NCBI RefSeq assembly: GCF_000312505.2
Contig: NZ_HG326228.1
Span: forward strand, 153,789-217,788
Direction of reading: 5' to 3'
Origin: Fenollaria massiliensis
GTDB lineage: Bacteria > Bacillota > Clostridia > Tissierellales > Peptoniphilaceae
Length of the DNA stretch: 64,000 nt
Shown: in pieces, positions 17,103-25,837 of the stretch
How positions within the stretch are numbered: the first letter of the stretch is position 1
Layout of the letters: each line of letters begins with the position of its first letter
Made by a program: the position numbers and the translations under genes
The notes under the pieces: generated by a model
Told to the model about the DNA's origin: nothing
Seen by the model: only the letters and a program-made list of their open reading frames with translations
The model's database searches: none

Positions 17103-18017
17103 ATGACTTTGTTAGATGATGTTTATAGACAAAAAGCGAATATTAAGAACATTAGAGAGAGGGAGAGAAGCGAGAGGATAGAAGCTATTTATAAAAAATA
17201 TCCTGAGTTTTTAAGCCTTGAGAACGAAAAAAATTCTGTGCTTAATGATTTTGCGTCTATGAATTTTACAAATTATGAAGATATTAATAAAAAGATACTT
17301 GATATAGAAGCTAAAAAACAAAAACTTATAGAGACTTATGGTCTTAATGATGCTTTCAAAGTTCATTACGACTGCGACAAATGTGAAGATACAGGCATTT
17401 ATCAATCAAAGAGATGCTCCTGCATTGACGATATGCTCAGAGAAAAAATGCTTGAGACGAATGAACTAAATACTGAGATGAGAGAAAAAAGTTTTGAAAA
17501 TTTTGATGCCAATATATTTTCAGATGATGTAAGAGATGAAATGATTGAGATAAAAAAGAGTCTTGAGTCTTATGCGGATAATTTTAATAAAGAGCACAGA
17601 TCCATATTTTTCTTTGGAGACGTTGGTACAGGTAAATCATTTATGGCGGTATCACTTGCAAAGAGACTTATAGAAAAGCTTATCAATGTTACATACGTGG
17701 GCTCTTATGAAATGTGCCAAACCATTAACGAAGCTATATTCAAGGCCGATGGCGACGCTGTAACTAAGAGAGATTTATTTTATAACACAGACTTTTTAAT
17801 CATTGATGACCTTGGAACCGAGATAGATACACAGGTTAGCTCGAAATCTATACTTGATTTGATAAATTATAGACTAAGTAAAAATTTAAAGACGCTAATC
17901 ACAAGCAATTTAAATGTTGACGCAATAAAAGAAAAGTATGGAGAGAGACTATCGTCAAGGATATTATCAAATTATTATATATATCGCTTTAAAGGACGCG
18001 ATTTAAGATTAAGATAA
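17103..18017 (+). CDS. dnaI: helicase loader ATPase DnaI (DnaC-like)
   Basis: A 304-residue AAA+ protein. The N-terminal part has a zinc-binding cluster in [17 protein letters not shown] (around residues 87-103). The ATPase domain has Walker [14 protein letters not shown], Walker [11 protein letters not shown] and the sensor region [10 protein letters not shown]. It should load the DnaB hexamer onto DNA together with the DnaD-like protein just upstream. GGAGGAAGTAGC fixes the ATG at 17103. serS follows after 11 bp. Confidence 0.92.
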   Translation: MTLLDDVYRQKANIKNIRERERSERIEAIYKKYPEFLSLENEKNSVLNDFASMNFTNYEDINKKILDIEAKKQKLIETYGLNDAFKVHYDCDKCEDTGIYQSKRCSCIDDMLREKMLETNELNTEMREKSFENFDANIFSDDVRDEMIEIKKSLESYADNFNKEHRSIFFFGDVGTGKSFMAVSLAKRLIEKLINVTYVGSYEMCQTINEAIFKADGDAVTKRDLFYNTDFLIIDDLGTEIDTQVSSKSILDLINYRLSKNLKTLITSNLNVDAIKEKYGERLSSRILSNYYIYRFKGRDLRLR

Positions 18018-18028
18018 GGAGTGATTTT

Positions 18029-19306
18029 ATGCTAGATATAAAAAGAATTAGAAAAAATCCAGAAGAAGTATTAGAAGCTTTAAAAAAGAGACACGGAAGT
18101 TTCCCAATTGAAGAACTTCTTGAAGAAGACAAGAAGAGAAGAGAGCTTTTAACCGTTGTTGAAACAATGAAGCAAAAGCAAAATGCCATTTCAAAAGAAG
18201 TACCTAAGCTAAAGAAGGCTGGTGAAGACGTTAGCCAAATCTTTGAAGAGATGAAAGAGCTTTCAAACGAGATCAAGGAGTATGACCAAAAAGTTAAGGA
18301 AATAGATGACAAAATATCTGAGTACTTACTAAGCATACCAAACGTTCCTAATAAAGATGTTGTCTTTGGCAAGGATGATAGTGATAACGTTGAAGTAAAG
18401 AAATATGGCACACCAACTGAGTTTGATTTCGAGCCAAAAGCTCACTGGGACTTAGGAACAGACCTTGATATACTTGATTTTGATAGAGCTGGTAAGATAG
18501 CTGGATCAAGATTCTCTATATTTAAAGGCGACGGAGCAAGACTTGAAAGAAGCTTAATTCAATTCATGCTTGATCTTCATACGCTTGAACAAGATTATAC
18601 TGAGATGAGCACTCCATTCATGGTTAATAGAGCGTCCATGCTAGGCACAGGACAATTACCAAAGTTTGAAGATGATATGTTTTATTTACCATCAAAAGAC
18701 TTTTTCTTAGTGCCAACAGCAGAAGTACCTTTAACAAATATGCTTAGAGACGAAATTGTTGATGAGAGCCAATTACCTATCAATATAACTGAGTACACAC
18801 CATGCTTCAGACAAGAAGCGGGCGCAGCAGGTAGAGACAACAGAGGACTTATTCGTAACCATCAATTTGATAAAGTTGAACTTGTTAAGTTTGTTAAACC
18901 AGAAACAAGCTATGATGAATTACAAAAATTATTATCAGATGCTGAGGCGGTTCTTCAAAAGCTTGAAATACCATACAGAGTTGTTCAATTATCAACAGGC
19001 GACTTAGGTTTTTCATCAGCAATGACTTATGACATAGAAGTTTGGATGCCAAGCTATGGTAGATACGTTGAAATATCAAGCTGTTCGAACTTTGAGGACT
19101 TCCAAGCAAGAAGAGCCAACATTAGATATAGAAACGAAGAAGGCAAATTAAACTTCGTTCACACACTTAATGGTTCAGGCCTTGCAGTTGGTAGAACATT
19201 TGCAGCACTTGTAGAAAATTATCAAAATAAAGATGGCTCAATCACTATACCAAAAGCTTTACAAAAATATTTTGGCAAGGACCGTATAGTAAAAAAAGAA
19301 AAATAG
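18029..19306 (+). CDS. serS: seryl-tRNA synthetase
   Basis: A 425-residue class II synthetase charging tRNA-Ser. An N-terminal coiled-coil arm (about residues 30-100) precedes the catalytic core with [26 protein letters not shown], motif 2 [21 protein letters not shown] and motif 3 [33 protein letters not shown] is the ribosome site. It is the last gene of the run that starts at 7238. I see no T-box leader in the 11-bp gap, so it depends on upstream transcription. Confidence 0.97.
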   Translation: MLDIKRIRKNPEEVLEALKKRHGSFPIEELLEEDKKRRELLTVVETMKQKQNAISKEVPKLKKAGEDVSQIFEEMKELSNEIKEYDQKVKEIDDKISEYLLSIPNVPNKDVVFGKDDSDNVEVKKYGTPTEFDFEPKAHWDLGTDLDILDFDRAGKIAGSRFSIFKGDGARLERSLIQFMLDLHTLEQDYTEMSTPFMVNRASMLGTGQLPKFEDDMFYLPSKDFFLVPTAEVPLTNMLRDEIVDESQLPINITEYTPCFRQEAGAAGRDNRGLIRNHQFDKVELVKFVKPETSYDELQKLLSDAEAVLQKLEIPYRVVQLSTGDLGFSSAMTYDIEVWMPSYGRYVEISSCSNFEDFQARRANIRYRNEEGKLNFVHTLNGSGLAVGRTFAALVENYQNKDGSITIPKALQKYFGKDRIVKKEK

Positions 19307-19335
19307 TTTAAAAAGAAATTTACTTCAAAAAACAA

Positions 19336-19376
19336 AACTAGGTGAAAAAACTAAATTAGGTGAAAAAACTAAATTA
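19336..19376. repeat. short imperfect tandem repeat after serS
   Basis: About two and a half copies of a unit containing AACTAAATTAGGTGAAAA follow the serS stop and precede the terminator. No coding role is visible. Confidence 0.5.
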
Positions 19377-19408
19377 CTTAAAAATAAAATTATGCTAAAT
19401 AAAAATAT

Positions 19409-19447
19409 AGAGCTATGCATATCAATCGATGCGCATAGCTCTTTTTA
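19409..19447. terminator. bidirectional terminator between serS and the flavin reductase gene
   Basis: AGAGCTATGC (19409-19418) pairs with GCATAGCTCT (19433-19442) around a 14-base loop. T runs lie on both sides, so it can end transcription of both convergent genes. Confidence 0.85.
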
Positions 19448-19457
19448 TAATTATATT

Positions 19458-19973
19458 TTATTCTTCATTCACATAAGCCTTTACTATTTCACCTATATAA
19501 ACATAGTGAAAATCACGCTCTGGGTAGTTTTTCTTAAGTATGGATTGATCGATGAAGCCTTCCTCGTGCAAAACGCCCTTATAAACTTTTCTGCATACCA
19601 AAACCATTTTAGCTTCTTTAAAATAAACGCTTTTATCGCTAAAAACAGGCGTTAAAGATGTTTTAGAGAGTTTATCTTCGTTGCGACCACTATGAGTACC
19701 AAGATATAATAAATCCTTTTTGTAAGATGCGTCAAAAAAACTTAGCGTATAATAATCATTCTTGTCAACAAATTCCCTCGTATATCTTTGCGGTCTTAAG
19801 TAAATAACTGACGTTGGCATATCACCGTTCCAAATCGCTCCTAAGTGACCCCACTGAGCAGTCATTGTGTTAAATGCCTTCTCATTACCGGCACTCACAA
19901 GCATCCATTCCTTGCCAATCAGCGTCATTGGATTAAAATTTAATTCTTTAATATCAATAGCTTTTAAGCTCAT
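19458..19973 (-). CDS. flavin reductase-like FMN-binding protein
   Basis: A 171-residue protein with the split beta-barrel fold of flavin reductase-domain proteins: NFNPMTLIGKEWMLVSAGNEKAFNTMTAQWG, SVIYLRPQRYTREFVD and LSFFDASYKKDLLYLGTHSGR. Members bind FMN and reduce flavins or act as flavoprotein oxidoreductases; the physiological substrate here is unknown. AAGGGGTGATGGT lies before the ATG. It is divergent from the chrA pair and shares an inverted-repeat promoter region with it. Confidence 0.88.
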   Translation of the reverse strand: MSLKAIDIKELNFNPMTLIGKEWMLVSAGNEKAFNTMTAQWGHLGAIWNGDMPTSVIYLRPQRYTREFVDKNDYYTLSFFDASYKKDLLYLGTHSGRNEDKLSKTSLTPVFSDKSVYFKEAKMVLVCRKVYKGVLHEEGFIDQSILKKNYPERDFHYVYIGEIVKAYVNEE

Positions 19974-19992
19974 ACCATCACCCCTTAGATAA

Positions 19993-20072
19993 ATTATATC
20001 ACAAAGACTATAAATTTATTACTTAAAATTTACCTTGCGAGTCTAGAAAAATATGTCTCTTTGTGATATAAT
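19993..20072. promoter_or_regulatory. divergent promoters within a 15-bp inverted repeat
   Basis: ATTATATCACAAAGA (19993-20007) and its exact complement TCTTTGTGATATAAT (20058-20072) face each other across 50 bases. Each arm contains a TGTGA-TATAAT extended -10, pointing to the flavin reductase gene on the minus strand and to chrA on the plus strand. The identical arms may be two copies of one promoter sequence or a site for a shared regulator. Confidence 0.6.
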
Positions 20073-20088
20073 AGTTTTTGGTGAGTAT

Positions 20089-20613
20089 ATGAATTTTTTA
20101 ATCAAAATATTTTTAGTGTTTTTCAAGATAGGCCTCTTTAGTTTCGGCGGAGGCTATGCTATGATGCCACTTTTTGAAAAAGAAATCATCAATGGTCTTC
20201 ACTGGATAAGCTACTCAGATTTTATAGATATAGTTGCCATCGCACAAACAACACCTGGCCCATTCGCAGTTAACTCAGCAACCTTCATCGGCAATAAATT
20301 AGCAGGTTTTTTAGGAAGCGTTGTCGCTACACTTGGAGTGACACTACCAAGCTTTATTATAATGAGTATAATATTTTTAACAATAAATAAATTTAGAGAA
20401 TCAAATGCTGTAAAAGTCTCAATCAGAGGTATAAGACCAGTTGTTTTAGCACTTGTATTAGCAGCTGTTGTAACCATTGGCAAGGGAGCGATAATTGATT
20501 ACAAATCAGTAATTATAGCGATAATCGCCTTCATACTAGTTAGAGTGAAAAAACTAAACCCAATACTTATCATGGCTATAGGTTTTGTGGTCGGCATATT
20601 TATTTATAGGTGA
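20089..20613 (+). CDS. chrA: chromate transporter family protein, first half-length copy
   Basis: A 174-residue membrane protein of the CHR family, with the signature FKIGLFSFGGGYAMMPLFEKE near the N-terminus and AQTTPGPFAVNSATFIGNK. Short ChrA proteins carry one CHR domain and work as pairs of unequal partners in opposite orientation, exporting chromate or, more probably here, another oxyanion. GGTGAGTAT supports the ATG at 20089; an earlier in-frame start at 20053 lies upstream of the -10. The second copy begins 4 bp after its stop. Confidence 0.92.
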   Translation: MNFLIKIFLVFFKIGLFSFGGGYAMMPLFEKEIINGLHWISYSDFIDIVAIAQTTPGPFAVNSATFIGNKLAGFLGSVVATLGVTLPSFIIMSIIFLTINKFRESNAVKVSIRGIRPVVLALVLAAVVTIGKGAIIDYKSVIIAIIAFILVRVKKLNPILIMAIGFVVGIFIYR

Positions 20614-20617
20614 TTAG

Positions 20618-21154
20618 ATGAAGATAATCAATTTATTTATAACATTTTTTAAAATAGGTGCCTTCACCTTAGGAGGCGGCTTTCCCATGCTACCAATTAT
20701 CGAGCGTGAGATAGTTACTAAGAAAAAATTAATGACAGACGAAGAGTACATAGACTCGATAAGCCTTGCGCAGACAGCACCAGGGCCTATCGCAGCAAAC
20801 ATTTCCATACTAGTTGGCTACAGAATATATGGCTTTTTAGGCGCACTCGCTGCATTTTTAGGCGCAGTTTTGCCAAGCTTTATCATAATACTAGTTATAT
20901 CGCACTTTTTTATGGGCGTTCAAGATAATACTTATGTGCAAGCGGCCTTCAAAGGCGTTAGACCAGTCGTATGTGCACTAGTGTTTGCAGCACTTGTAGG
21001 CTTAGTTGAAAAAGCACATTTAAATAAATTTGAATACGCAATAAGCGCTTTAGCTTTTTTAATAGTAGTATTTTTAGATGTCAATCCCATCTTCGTAATT
21101 ATTGGCGGAGTTGTGATTGCACTTAGCAAGGATAAATTTATCAAGAATAAATAG
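20618..21154 (+). CDS. chrA: chromate transporter family protein, second half-length copy
   Basis: A 178-residue CHR-domain membrane protein with FKIGAFTLGGGFPMLPIIERE and AQTAPGPIAANISILVGYR. It is clearly homologous to the preceding protein but not identical, as expected for a two-component short-chain pair. Helices alternate with short loops up to the basic C-terminus KDKFIKNK. Co-transcribed with the first copy and probably with pta and folA. Substrate is not evident. Confidence 0.92.
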   Translation: MKIINLFITFFKIGAFTLGGGFPMLPIIEREIVTKKKLMTDEEYIDSISLAQTAPGPIAANISILVGYRIYGFLGALAAFLGAVLPSFIIILVISHFFMGVQDNTYVQAAFKGVRPVVCALVFAALVGLVEKAHLNKFEYAISALAFLIVVFLDVNPIFVIIGGVVIALSKDKFIKNK

Positions 21155-21163
21155 GAGGTTATT

Positions 21164-22135
21164 ATGGATTTATTTGAAGAATTAAAAGTTGAAGTAAAAG
21201 AAAAACATCCATCTATTGTTTTTCCAGAAGGTGAAGATGAAAGAGTTTTAAAGGCTGCTTTCAGATTAAAAGAAGAAAATATTTTAGAACCAATAGTTCT
21301 AGGTAAGAGAAGTGAGGTAGAGGGGGCTGCTAAAGCTATAGGCAAAGACCTAGCTAATATCAATTTCATCGACCCAGCTGAAGCTAAAGACATAGACGAG
21401 ATGGCTCAAACATTTTTTGAAAGAAGAAAGGGCAAAATCACTCTTGAAGACGCTAAAGCACTACTTCTAAAGGACGTTAACTATTTCGGAACTATCTTAG
21501 TATATATGAAAAAGGCAGATGGACTTGTATCAGGCGCTGCACATGCAACAAGCGATACAGTTAGACCTGCACTTCAAATCATTAAGATGAAGGAAGGATA
21601 CAAAAAAACTTCAGGCGTATTCGTAATGGTTAAAGGCGCTGAAAGATATATCTTCGCTGACTGCGCTATCAACATAGCACCTGACTCAGACGATATCGCA
21701 GAAACAGCAATTCTTTCAAACATGACAGCAAAGAGCTTTGGCGTTGATCCAAAGATCGCTCTACTAAGTTTCTCAACAAAGGGCAGCGCTAAGTCAGATG
21801 AAACAGAAAAAGTTATAAATGCACTTGAAATAGTTAAAGAAAGAGACGCATCCATAGCAGTTGATGGTGAGCTTCAATTTGACGCAGCTTTTGTACCAAC
21901 AGTTGCTGAAAAGAAGGCAAAAGGCTCAGACATCGCAGGTCATGCTAATGTATTTATATTCCCATCACTAGAAGCAGGTAACATTGGTTATAAGATTGCT
22001 CAAAGACTTGGCGGATACGATGCTATAGGACCTATACTTCAAGGATTAAACAGCCCAGTTAATGATTTATCAAGAGGATGTAACTCAGACGACGTTTACA
22101 AACTAGCTTTAATCACAGCAAAACAAGCAATATAA
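21164..22135 (+). CDS. pta: phosphate acetyltransferase
   Basis: A 323-residue protein of the Pta/EutD phosphotransacylase family, which interconverts acetyl-CoA and acetyl phosphate. Matching blocks are IVFPEGEDERVLKAAFRLKE, KKADGLVSGAAHATSDTVRPALQII and the C-terminal GYKIAQRLGGYDAIGPILQGLNSPVNDLSRGC. It is the short form without an N-terminal regulatory domain. No acetate kinase gene is adjacent. AGGAGGTT precedes the ATG and the stop overlaps folA by one base. Confidence 0.95.
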   Translation: MDLFEELKVEVKEKHPSIVFPEGEDERVLKAAFRLKEENILEPIVLGKRSEVEGAAKAIGKDLANINFIDPAEAKDIDEMAQTFFERRKGKITLEDAKALLLKDVNYFGTILVYMKKADGLVSGAAHATSDTVRPALQIIKMKEGYKKTSGVFVMVKGAERYIFADCAINIAPDSDDIAETAILSNMTAKSFGVDPKIALLSFSTKGSAKSDETEKVINALEIVKERDASIAVDGELQFDAAFVPTVAEKKAKGSDIAGHANVFIFPSLEAGNIGYKIAQRLGGYDAIGPILQGLNSPVNDLSRGCNSDDVYKLALITAKQAI

Positions 22136-22620
22136 TGATACTTGTAATGGCGGTCGACGCCAAATGGGCGATTGGCTACAAAGGGGACATGCTTACAAGG
22201 ATACCCGAGGACTTAAAGCGCTTTAAAGAGATGACCATGGGCGGAGTTTTACTCATGGGCAGAAAAACTTTTGACGCGACAGGCGCACTTCCTGGCAGAG
22301 AAACGATTATCGTCTCGCGCTCACTTAAAGATGTGGATGGTGCTCACATTGCCCACAGCCTTGATGAGCTAAGAGAGATGATAAAAGAAAAGTATCAAGA
22401 CAAGAAAATTTTCTTAGTTGGCGGAGCAAGTCTCATCGATCAGCTCATAGATGAGGTGGACGAGGCAGAGATAACTTTTATTAAAAAAGATTTTGAGCCT
22501 TATGATACTGTGATGAGAAATTTGGATGAGGATGAAGGATTTGAATTAATTGAGATTAGCGAAGAACATGATTATGACGGAATGAAGTTTGAGTATCGAA
22601 AGTATATTAGAAAGAAATAA
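22135..22620 (+). CDS. folA: dihydrofolate reductase
   Basis: A 161-residue DHFR that reduces dihydrofolate with NADPH. The N-terminus MILVMAVDAKWAIGYKGDM contains the family WAIG-type motif, then MTMGGVLLMGRKTFDA, LPGRETIIVSR and FLVGGASLIDQLID. Its ATG overlaps the pta stop in a TAATG, so expression is coupled to pta. Next comes a strong terminator. No thyA gene is nearby. Confidence 0.95.
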   Translation: MILVMAVDAKWAIGYKGDMLTRIPEDLKRFKEMTMGGVLLMGRKTFDATGALPGRETIIVSRSLKDVDGAHIAHSLDELREMIKEKYQDKKIFLVGGASLIDQLIDEVDEAEITFIKKDFEPYDTVMRNLDEDEGFELIEISEEHDYDGMKFEYRKYIRKK

Positions 22621-22632
22621 AATTATCAATAT

Positions 22633-22671
22633 AAACCCTCTTTACTAAAGCAGTAGAGAGGGTTTTATTTT
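22633..22671 (+). terminator. terminator after folA
   Basis: AAACCCTCT (22633-22641) pairs with AGAGGGTTT (22657-22665) and is followed by TTATTTT. Confidence 0.85.
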
Positions 22672-22742
22672 GCATATAGATTATTTACGAAGTGCATATT
22701 ATTTAAAATAATTTATTAAAAAGTCACTTCTTATTTTGAATT

Positions 22743-22779
22743 ATATAAAAAACTCTCAAGTATTACACTTAAGAGTTTT
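22743..22779 (-). terminator. terminator of the minus-strand lipoprotein gene
   Basis: A 13-bp stem (22749-22761 with 22767-22779) forms fully on the minus strand, where the single mismatch becomes G-U. It is followed on that strand by TTTTTTATAT. It lies 16 bp beyond the lipoprotein stop at 22795. Confidence 0.75.
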
Positions 22780-22794
22780 GATGGGGAATCTTAA

Positions 22795-23736
22795 TTATCT
22801 ACGATAAGTAAGATTGTATATGTTCATATCTTCATCGTAAAAAAAGTCATAATAAAGTATTGGTTTAGTAGCATCGCCCAAATACTTAATTAGTATCTCG
22901 ATAGCTTTGCCTTGCATACTTTTATCAGCAAAAACATCCTTTGCTTCTTTTTCTGCAATATTAATTTGAGGCTTTGAGGAATTGCTATTTAATGAATCGA
23001 TATCATTAAGAATCATATCATATAGATTTTTAATGTCTTCTTCTTTTGCACCTACATTACCAAAGTATGCTTTGAATGCTTCGTAGTCTTTAGACTTGAC
23101 TGTGCCAATGACCTCAAGCGATTTATTTATAAATGCCTTGTATTTTTCTTTTAGCTCATCTTGATTTTCTTCAAAGTCTGCCGTACTTAGCTGGAAACTT
23201 ATAAGCTGATTAGCAATATTTCTTGCAAGATTAAAATATATCTTTTTCTTTTCGCCTTGGCATAGTGCTTGGTAGATGTAAGCCTTGCTGCCATCTCCAT
23301 CTTGACCTGACTCAATTGATACCTTTTCAATCTTTACAATATCGCCAGAGATTTCTAGTGGCTTTAGCGCCTCTATAATTAGATTTGGATCTTTATCTAC
23401 CGCAGTTTTTGCACTGCCGGCTAGGCTTGACTTTATTTTGTCAATATCCTTAGAACAAAGCAGTTTAATATTTTTTTCTATCCACTCTTTATCATTATCA
23501 GTCATTTCAACTTGCCATACAGTATCTTTGACTAGACTATCGTCATTTGCCGCATCATTTAAGCTTTCTTCAGATGTTTCCTTTTTTTCGGTACTTGAGC
23601 TAGCTTCTTTTTTATCTTCACTCGCTATCTTTGTTTCACTATTTGTTTTAGCTTTGTCGTTAGGCTTATCACTTGAGCAGGATGAACAGATAAGCAACAT
23701 AATAGTTAAGCTCATACATAAAAAAATTTTTTTCAT
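22795..23736 (-). CDS. hypothetical secreted lipoprotein with two similar-sized domains
   Basis: A 313-residue protein with an N-terminal signal peptide ending LLICSSCSS; the lipobox is atypical because Cys stands at -3. A linker rich in Ser, Lys and Glu (residues 22-70) leads to two globular segments, about 75-185 and 200-313. Both look alike in outline (a helix, an aromatic-containing middle, then a beta-rich end), suggesting an old duplication, though identity is low. GGGGTGTAAAT precedes the ATG. It is a single-gene unit with its own terminator. No family recognised. Confidence 0.75.
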   Translation of the reverse strand: MKKIFLCMSLTIMLLICSSCSSDKPNDKAKTNSETKIASEDKKEASSSTEKKETSEESLNDAANDDSLVKDTVWQVEMTDNDKEWIEKNIKLLCSKDIDKIKSSLAGSAKTAVDKDPNLIIEALKPLEISGDIVKIEKVSIESGQDGDGSKAYIYQALCQGEKKKIYFNLARNIANQLISFQLSTADFEENQDELKEKYKAFINKSLEVIGTVKSKDYEAFKAYFGNVGAKEEDIKNLYDMILNDIDSLNSNSSKPQINIAEKEAKDVFADKSMQGKAIEILIKYLGDATKPILYYDFFYDEDMNIYNLTYRR

Positions 23737-23834
23737 AGATTTACACCCCTATGATTGATTCATTATACATATATATTGTAAAGAAAAATGTAAAAATATA
23801 TTAATTAAGTGTAAAATTCATATATATATTTTTT

Positions 23835-23861
23835 ATCTGCTCCTTATGGGGCAGATTTTTT
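23835..23861 (+). terminator. orphan plus-strand terminator between divergent genes
   Basis: ATCTGCTCC pairs with GGGGCAGAT around TTAT and is followed by TTTTT. It faces the plus direction, yet the nearest upstream gene on that strand ends at 22620, beyond another terminator. The downstream promoter at 23881 lies after it. It may end an antisense or small RNA. Confidence 0.7.
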
Positions 23862-23878
23862 ATGTTTTAAGACTTATT

Positions 23879-23889
23879 TATGATATAAT
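23879..23889 (+). promoter_or_regulatory. extended -10 promoter of the CN-hydrolase operon
   Basis: TATGA-TATAAT stands 22 bases before the start codon at 23911. No clear -35 is seen 17 bases upstream, so the extended -10 probably carries recognition. Confidence 0.55.
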
Positions 23890-23910
23890 TAATAAAAAGG
23901 AGGTCATCTT

Positions 23911-24648
23911 ATGAAAATCAATCTTATGTCTTTAGCGTTTAAAACGAAGGACCTTGAACAAAACAAAAATATTATTATAAAATCTATGCGTGAATACGCT
24001 CACAAGGCGGACCTACTTGTATTTGGCGAGTCTTTTTTGCATGGTTTTGAGGCTCTGTCTTGGAACTATGAAAAGGACAAGGCGATTGCCATAGATATAA
24101 ATGATGACATTATTAATGAGATAAAATTTGCTGCGAAAGAAAATTCTATCGCTGTTAGCTTTGGCATGATTGAAAAATCTGATGACGCTATTTATTCATC
24201 GATGATCACCATTGGCAAAACTGGCGAAATAATGGACGTTTTTAGGCGAGTATCTGATGGATGGAAAGAGCCAATAGCGGGCGCTCACTACAAGGAAGGC
24301 GATGGTTTTCACGCTTTTGATTTTGATGATAAAAAAATTCTAGTCGGCATCTGCGGTGATTTTTGGCACGATGAACTTATTCAAAAAGCGGCTGATATTG
24401 AAAAGGATTTAGTTCTTTGGCCTGTTTATACTGATTTTGAGCCGCACGTTTGGAACGAAGAAGAAAAGTTTGAGTATGCAGTGCAAGCGGATAAATTAAA
24501 ATCGCCTGTACTATATGTAAATTCTGTGTGCTACGATTTTGATGAGCCATACATTTCTAAGGGTGGTGCTTGTTATTTTGATGGTGGCAAAATCATTAAA
24601 GAGGTGCCATCGGGCGCTGAAGCGGTACTTAAAATTGAAATTAGTTAA
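23911..24648 (+). CDS. carbon-nitrogen hydrolase (nitrilase superfamily)
   Basis: A 245-residue protein of the Glu-Lys-Cys nitrilase/amidase superfamily. The Glu lies in LLVFGESFLHGFEAL and the Cys in ILVGICGDFW. The usual Tyr-Arg-Lys block is instead VFRRVSDGWKEP, so Arg stands where the catalytic Lys normally is, and the Lys of GWKE may take over. Such enzymes cleave amides or nitriles; the substrate is unknown. AAGGAGGTCAT precedes the ATG. The gene leads a three-gene operon with a PNPOx-like protein and an AlkD-like protein. Confidence 0.88.
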   Translation: MKINLMSLAFKTKDLEQNKNIIIKSMREYAHKADLLVFGESFLHGFEALSWNYEKDKAIAIDINDDIINEIKFAAKENSIAVSFGMIEKSDDAIYSSMITIGKTGEIMDVFRRVSDGWKEPIAGAHYKEGDGFHAFDFDDKKILVGICGDFWHDELIQKAADIEKDLVLWPVYTDFEPHVWNEEEKFEYAVQADKLKSPVLYVNSVCYDFDEPYISKGGACYFDGGKIIKEVPSGAEAVLKIEIS

Positions 24649-24659
24649 GGAGGAAAATT

Positions 24660-25133
24660 ATGAGAAGAGCAGATAGAGAAGTTACGGATATAAATGAAAT
24701 CCTTAGAATAATGAAAGACTGTGACGATGTAGTTCTTGCCTTTAACGACGAGATCTCGCCATATATCTTAGCTGTTAATTTTGGCGTGAGCGAAGCCCAA
24801 GGCGAAATCACTTTATTCATTCACGGAGCAAGAGAAGGAAAGAAGTATGATTATTTAAAAGATGGCGCTGCTGTGAGCTTTCAAATGAGTGCGAATCATA
24901 AGCTTATTATGGACAAGGAGCGTGGCTACTGCACTATGAATTACGAGTCCATCATAGGCAGGGGCGAGGTTTATGAAATTAATGATTATGACGAAAAAGA
25001 GGAGGCACTTGAAGTTTTAGTGCAAAAGTATCATATTCCGAGCGAAAAATTTGTTTATGCAAGAGCTGCTATACCTAGAACGCGTGTATTTAAAATTTGC
25101 GTGAAAGAATTAACTTGCAAGGCAAAGGCATAA
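24660..25133 (+). CDS. pyridoxamine 5'-phosphate oxidase-like flavin-binding protein (NimA-like)
   Basis: A 157-residue split-barrel protein that begins MRRADREVTDINEILRIMKDCD, the characteristic opening of the NimA-like PNPOx family. Further blocks are SPYILAVNFG, LFIHGAREGKKYDYLKDG and YESIIGRGEVYEI. Members bind flavin; some reduce nitroimidazoles, but most have no established role, so no drug-resistance function should be assumed. AAGGAGGAAAATT is the ribosome site. It sits 11 bp after the CN-hydrolase and 4 bp before the AlkD-like gene. Confidence 0.88.
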   Translation: MRRADREVTDINEILRIMKDCDDVVLAFNDEISPYILAVNFGVSEAQGEITLFIHGAREGKKYDYLKDGAAVSFQMSANHKLIMDKERGYCTMNYESIIGRGEVYEINDYDEKEEALEVLVQKYHIPSEKFVYARAAIPRTRVFKICVKELTCKAKA

Positions 25134-25137
25134 AATT

Positions 25138-25788
25138 ATGATTTATAAAGATGTACTTTTTGAGCTAAAAGAAAATTCTGATGCAAAGTACAAGGATTTT
25201 ATAGCTAAGCTCGTTCCAAATATTAATAAAGACACTATCATCGGTGTGCGCATGGGAGCTTTAAGGCGTCTTTCTAAAAAAATCAAAAAAACTTGCAGTA
25301 TTGAAATTTTTAACGAGGCAAAATTTTATTATAGAGAGGAAAAACTTTTATATGCGCTTTGCTTTTTTAAGATGAGCGAGGGCTTTGATGAAGCTATGGA
25401 CACGCTTGATGAATTTCTTCCGTACATCGATAGCTGGGAAGTGACGGACTTAATCGCAGGTGAAATAATTATTGATGAAGCGCATCGCGAAGAGATTTTT
25501 CATAAGGTGCTAAGCTATGTGCATAGTGAAGATGAATATACAATTCGCCTTGGCCTAGTCATTATGAATAAAAAATTTAATGACGATGACCATATAGAAA
25601 AAATTCTTGACGCAATAAAAATAATTAAGCTAGATACTTATTATGTAAATATGGCGGCGGCGTGGCTAATTTGTGAAATTTATTTCAAAAATAAGGATAA
25701 GATAAATAAATATTTATCTAGTGCAAGTCTTAATGAAGATATAAAAAAGAGGACTCGGCAAAAAATTCGTGAGTCACTTAAAAAATAA
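25138..25788 (+). CDS. DNA alkylation repair (AlkD-like HEAT-repeat) protein
   Basis: A 216-residue helical protein with the family segment AKLVPNINKDTIIGVRMGALRRLSKKIKK, then YREEKLLYALCFFK and IDSWEVTDLIAGEI, and a C-terminal RTRQKIRESLKK. These match the DNA alkylation repair family, whose HEAT-like helices wrap DNA and excise bulky or cationic alkylated bases. It is the last gene of its operon and is closed by a hairpin. The family includes catalytically untested members, so glycosylase activity is inferred. Confidence 0.87.
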   Translation: MIYKDVLFELKENSDAKYKDFIAKLVPNINKDTIIGVRMGALRRLSKKIKKTCSIEIFNEAKFYYREEKLLYALCFFKMSEGFDEAMDTLDEFLPYIDSWEVTDLIAGEIIIDEAHREEIFHKVLSYVHSEDEYTIRLGLVIMNKKFNDDDHIEKILDAIKIIKLDTYYVNMAAAWLICEIYFKNKDKINKYLSSASLNEDIKKRTRQKIRESLKK

Positions 25789-25805
25789 TATATAATATAT
25801 AGATG

Positions 25806-25837
25806 AAGCCAGAGAATTATCTCTGGCTTTTATCTTA
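25806..25837. terminator. hairpin terminator between convergent genes
   Basis: AAGCCAGAGA pairs with TCTCTGGCTT around ATTA, with TTATCTTATTT after it in the plus direction. The minus-strand gene also ends here at 25835, though its T tail is poor. Confidence 0.75.

Noticed and set aside
19336..19376. CRISPR-like array
   Set aside because: Only a short imperfect tandem repeat without spacers; no cas genes are present anywhere in the window.
20089..21154. Frameshifted single long chrA
   Set aside because: Both copies have their own start, ribosome site and full CHR signature; this is the normal two-gene short-chain form.
23438..23758. Plus-strand open frame of 106 codons, Ser/Leu-rich
   Set aside because: It is the mirror of the lipoprotein gene on the minus strand; its composition is what antisense of Glu/Lys-rich coding sequence gives.
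24660..25133. Nitroimidazole-resistance gene nim
   Set aside because: The family is broad and mostly of unknown role; the opening sequence fits the family but does not show drug activity.
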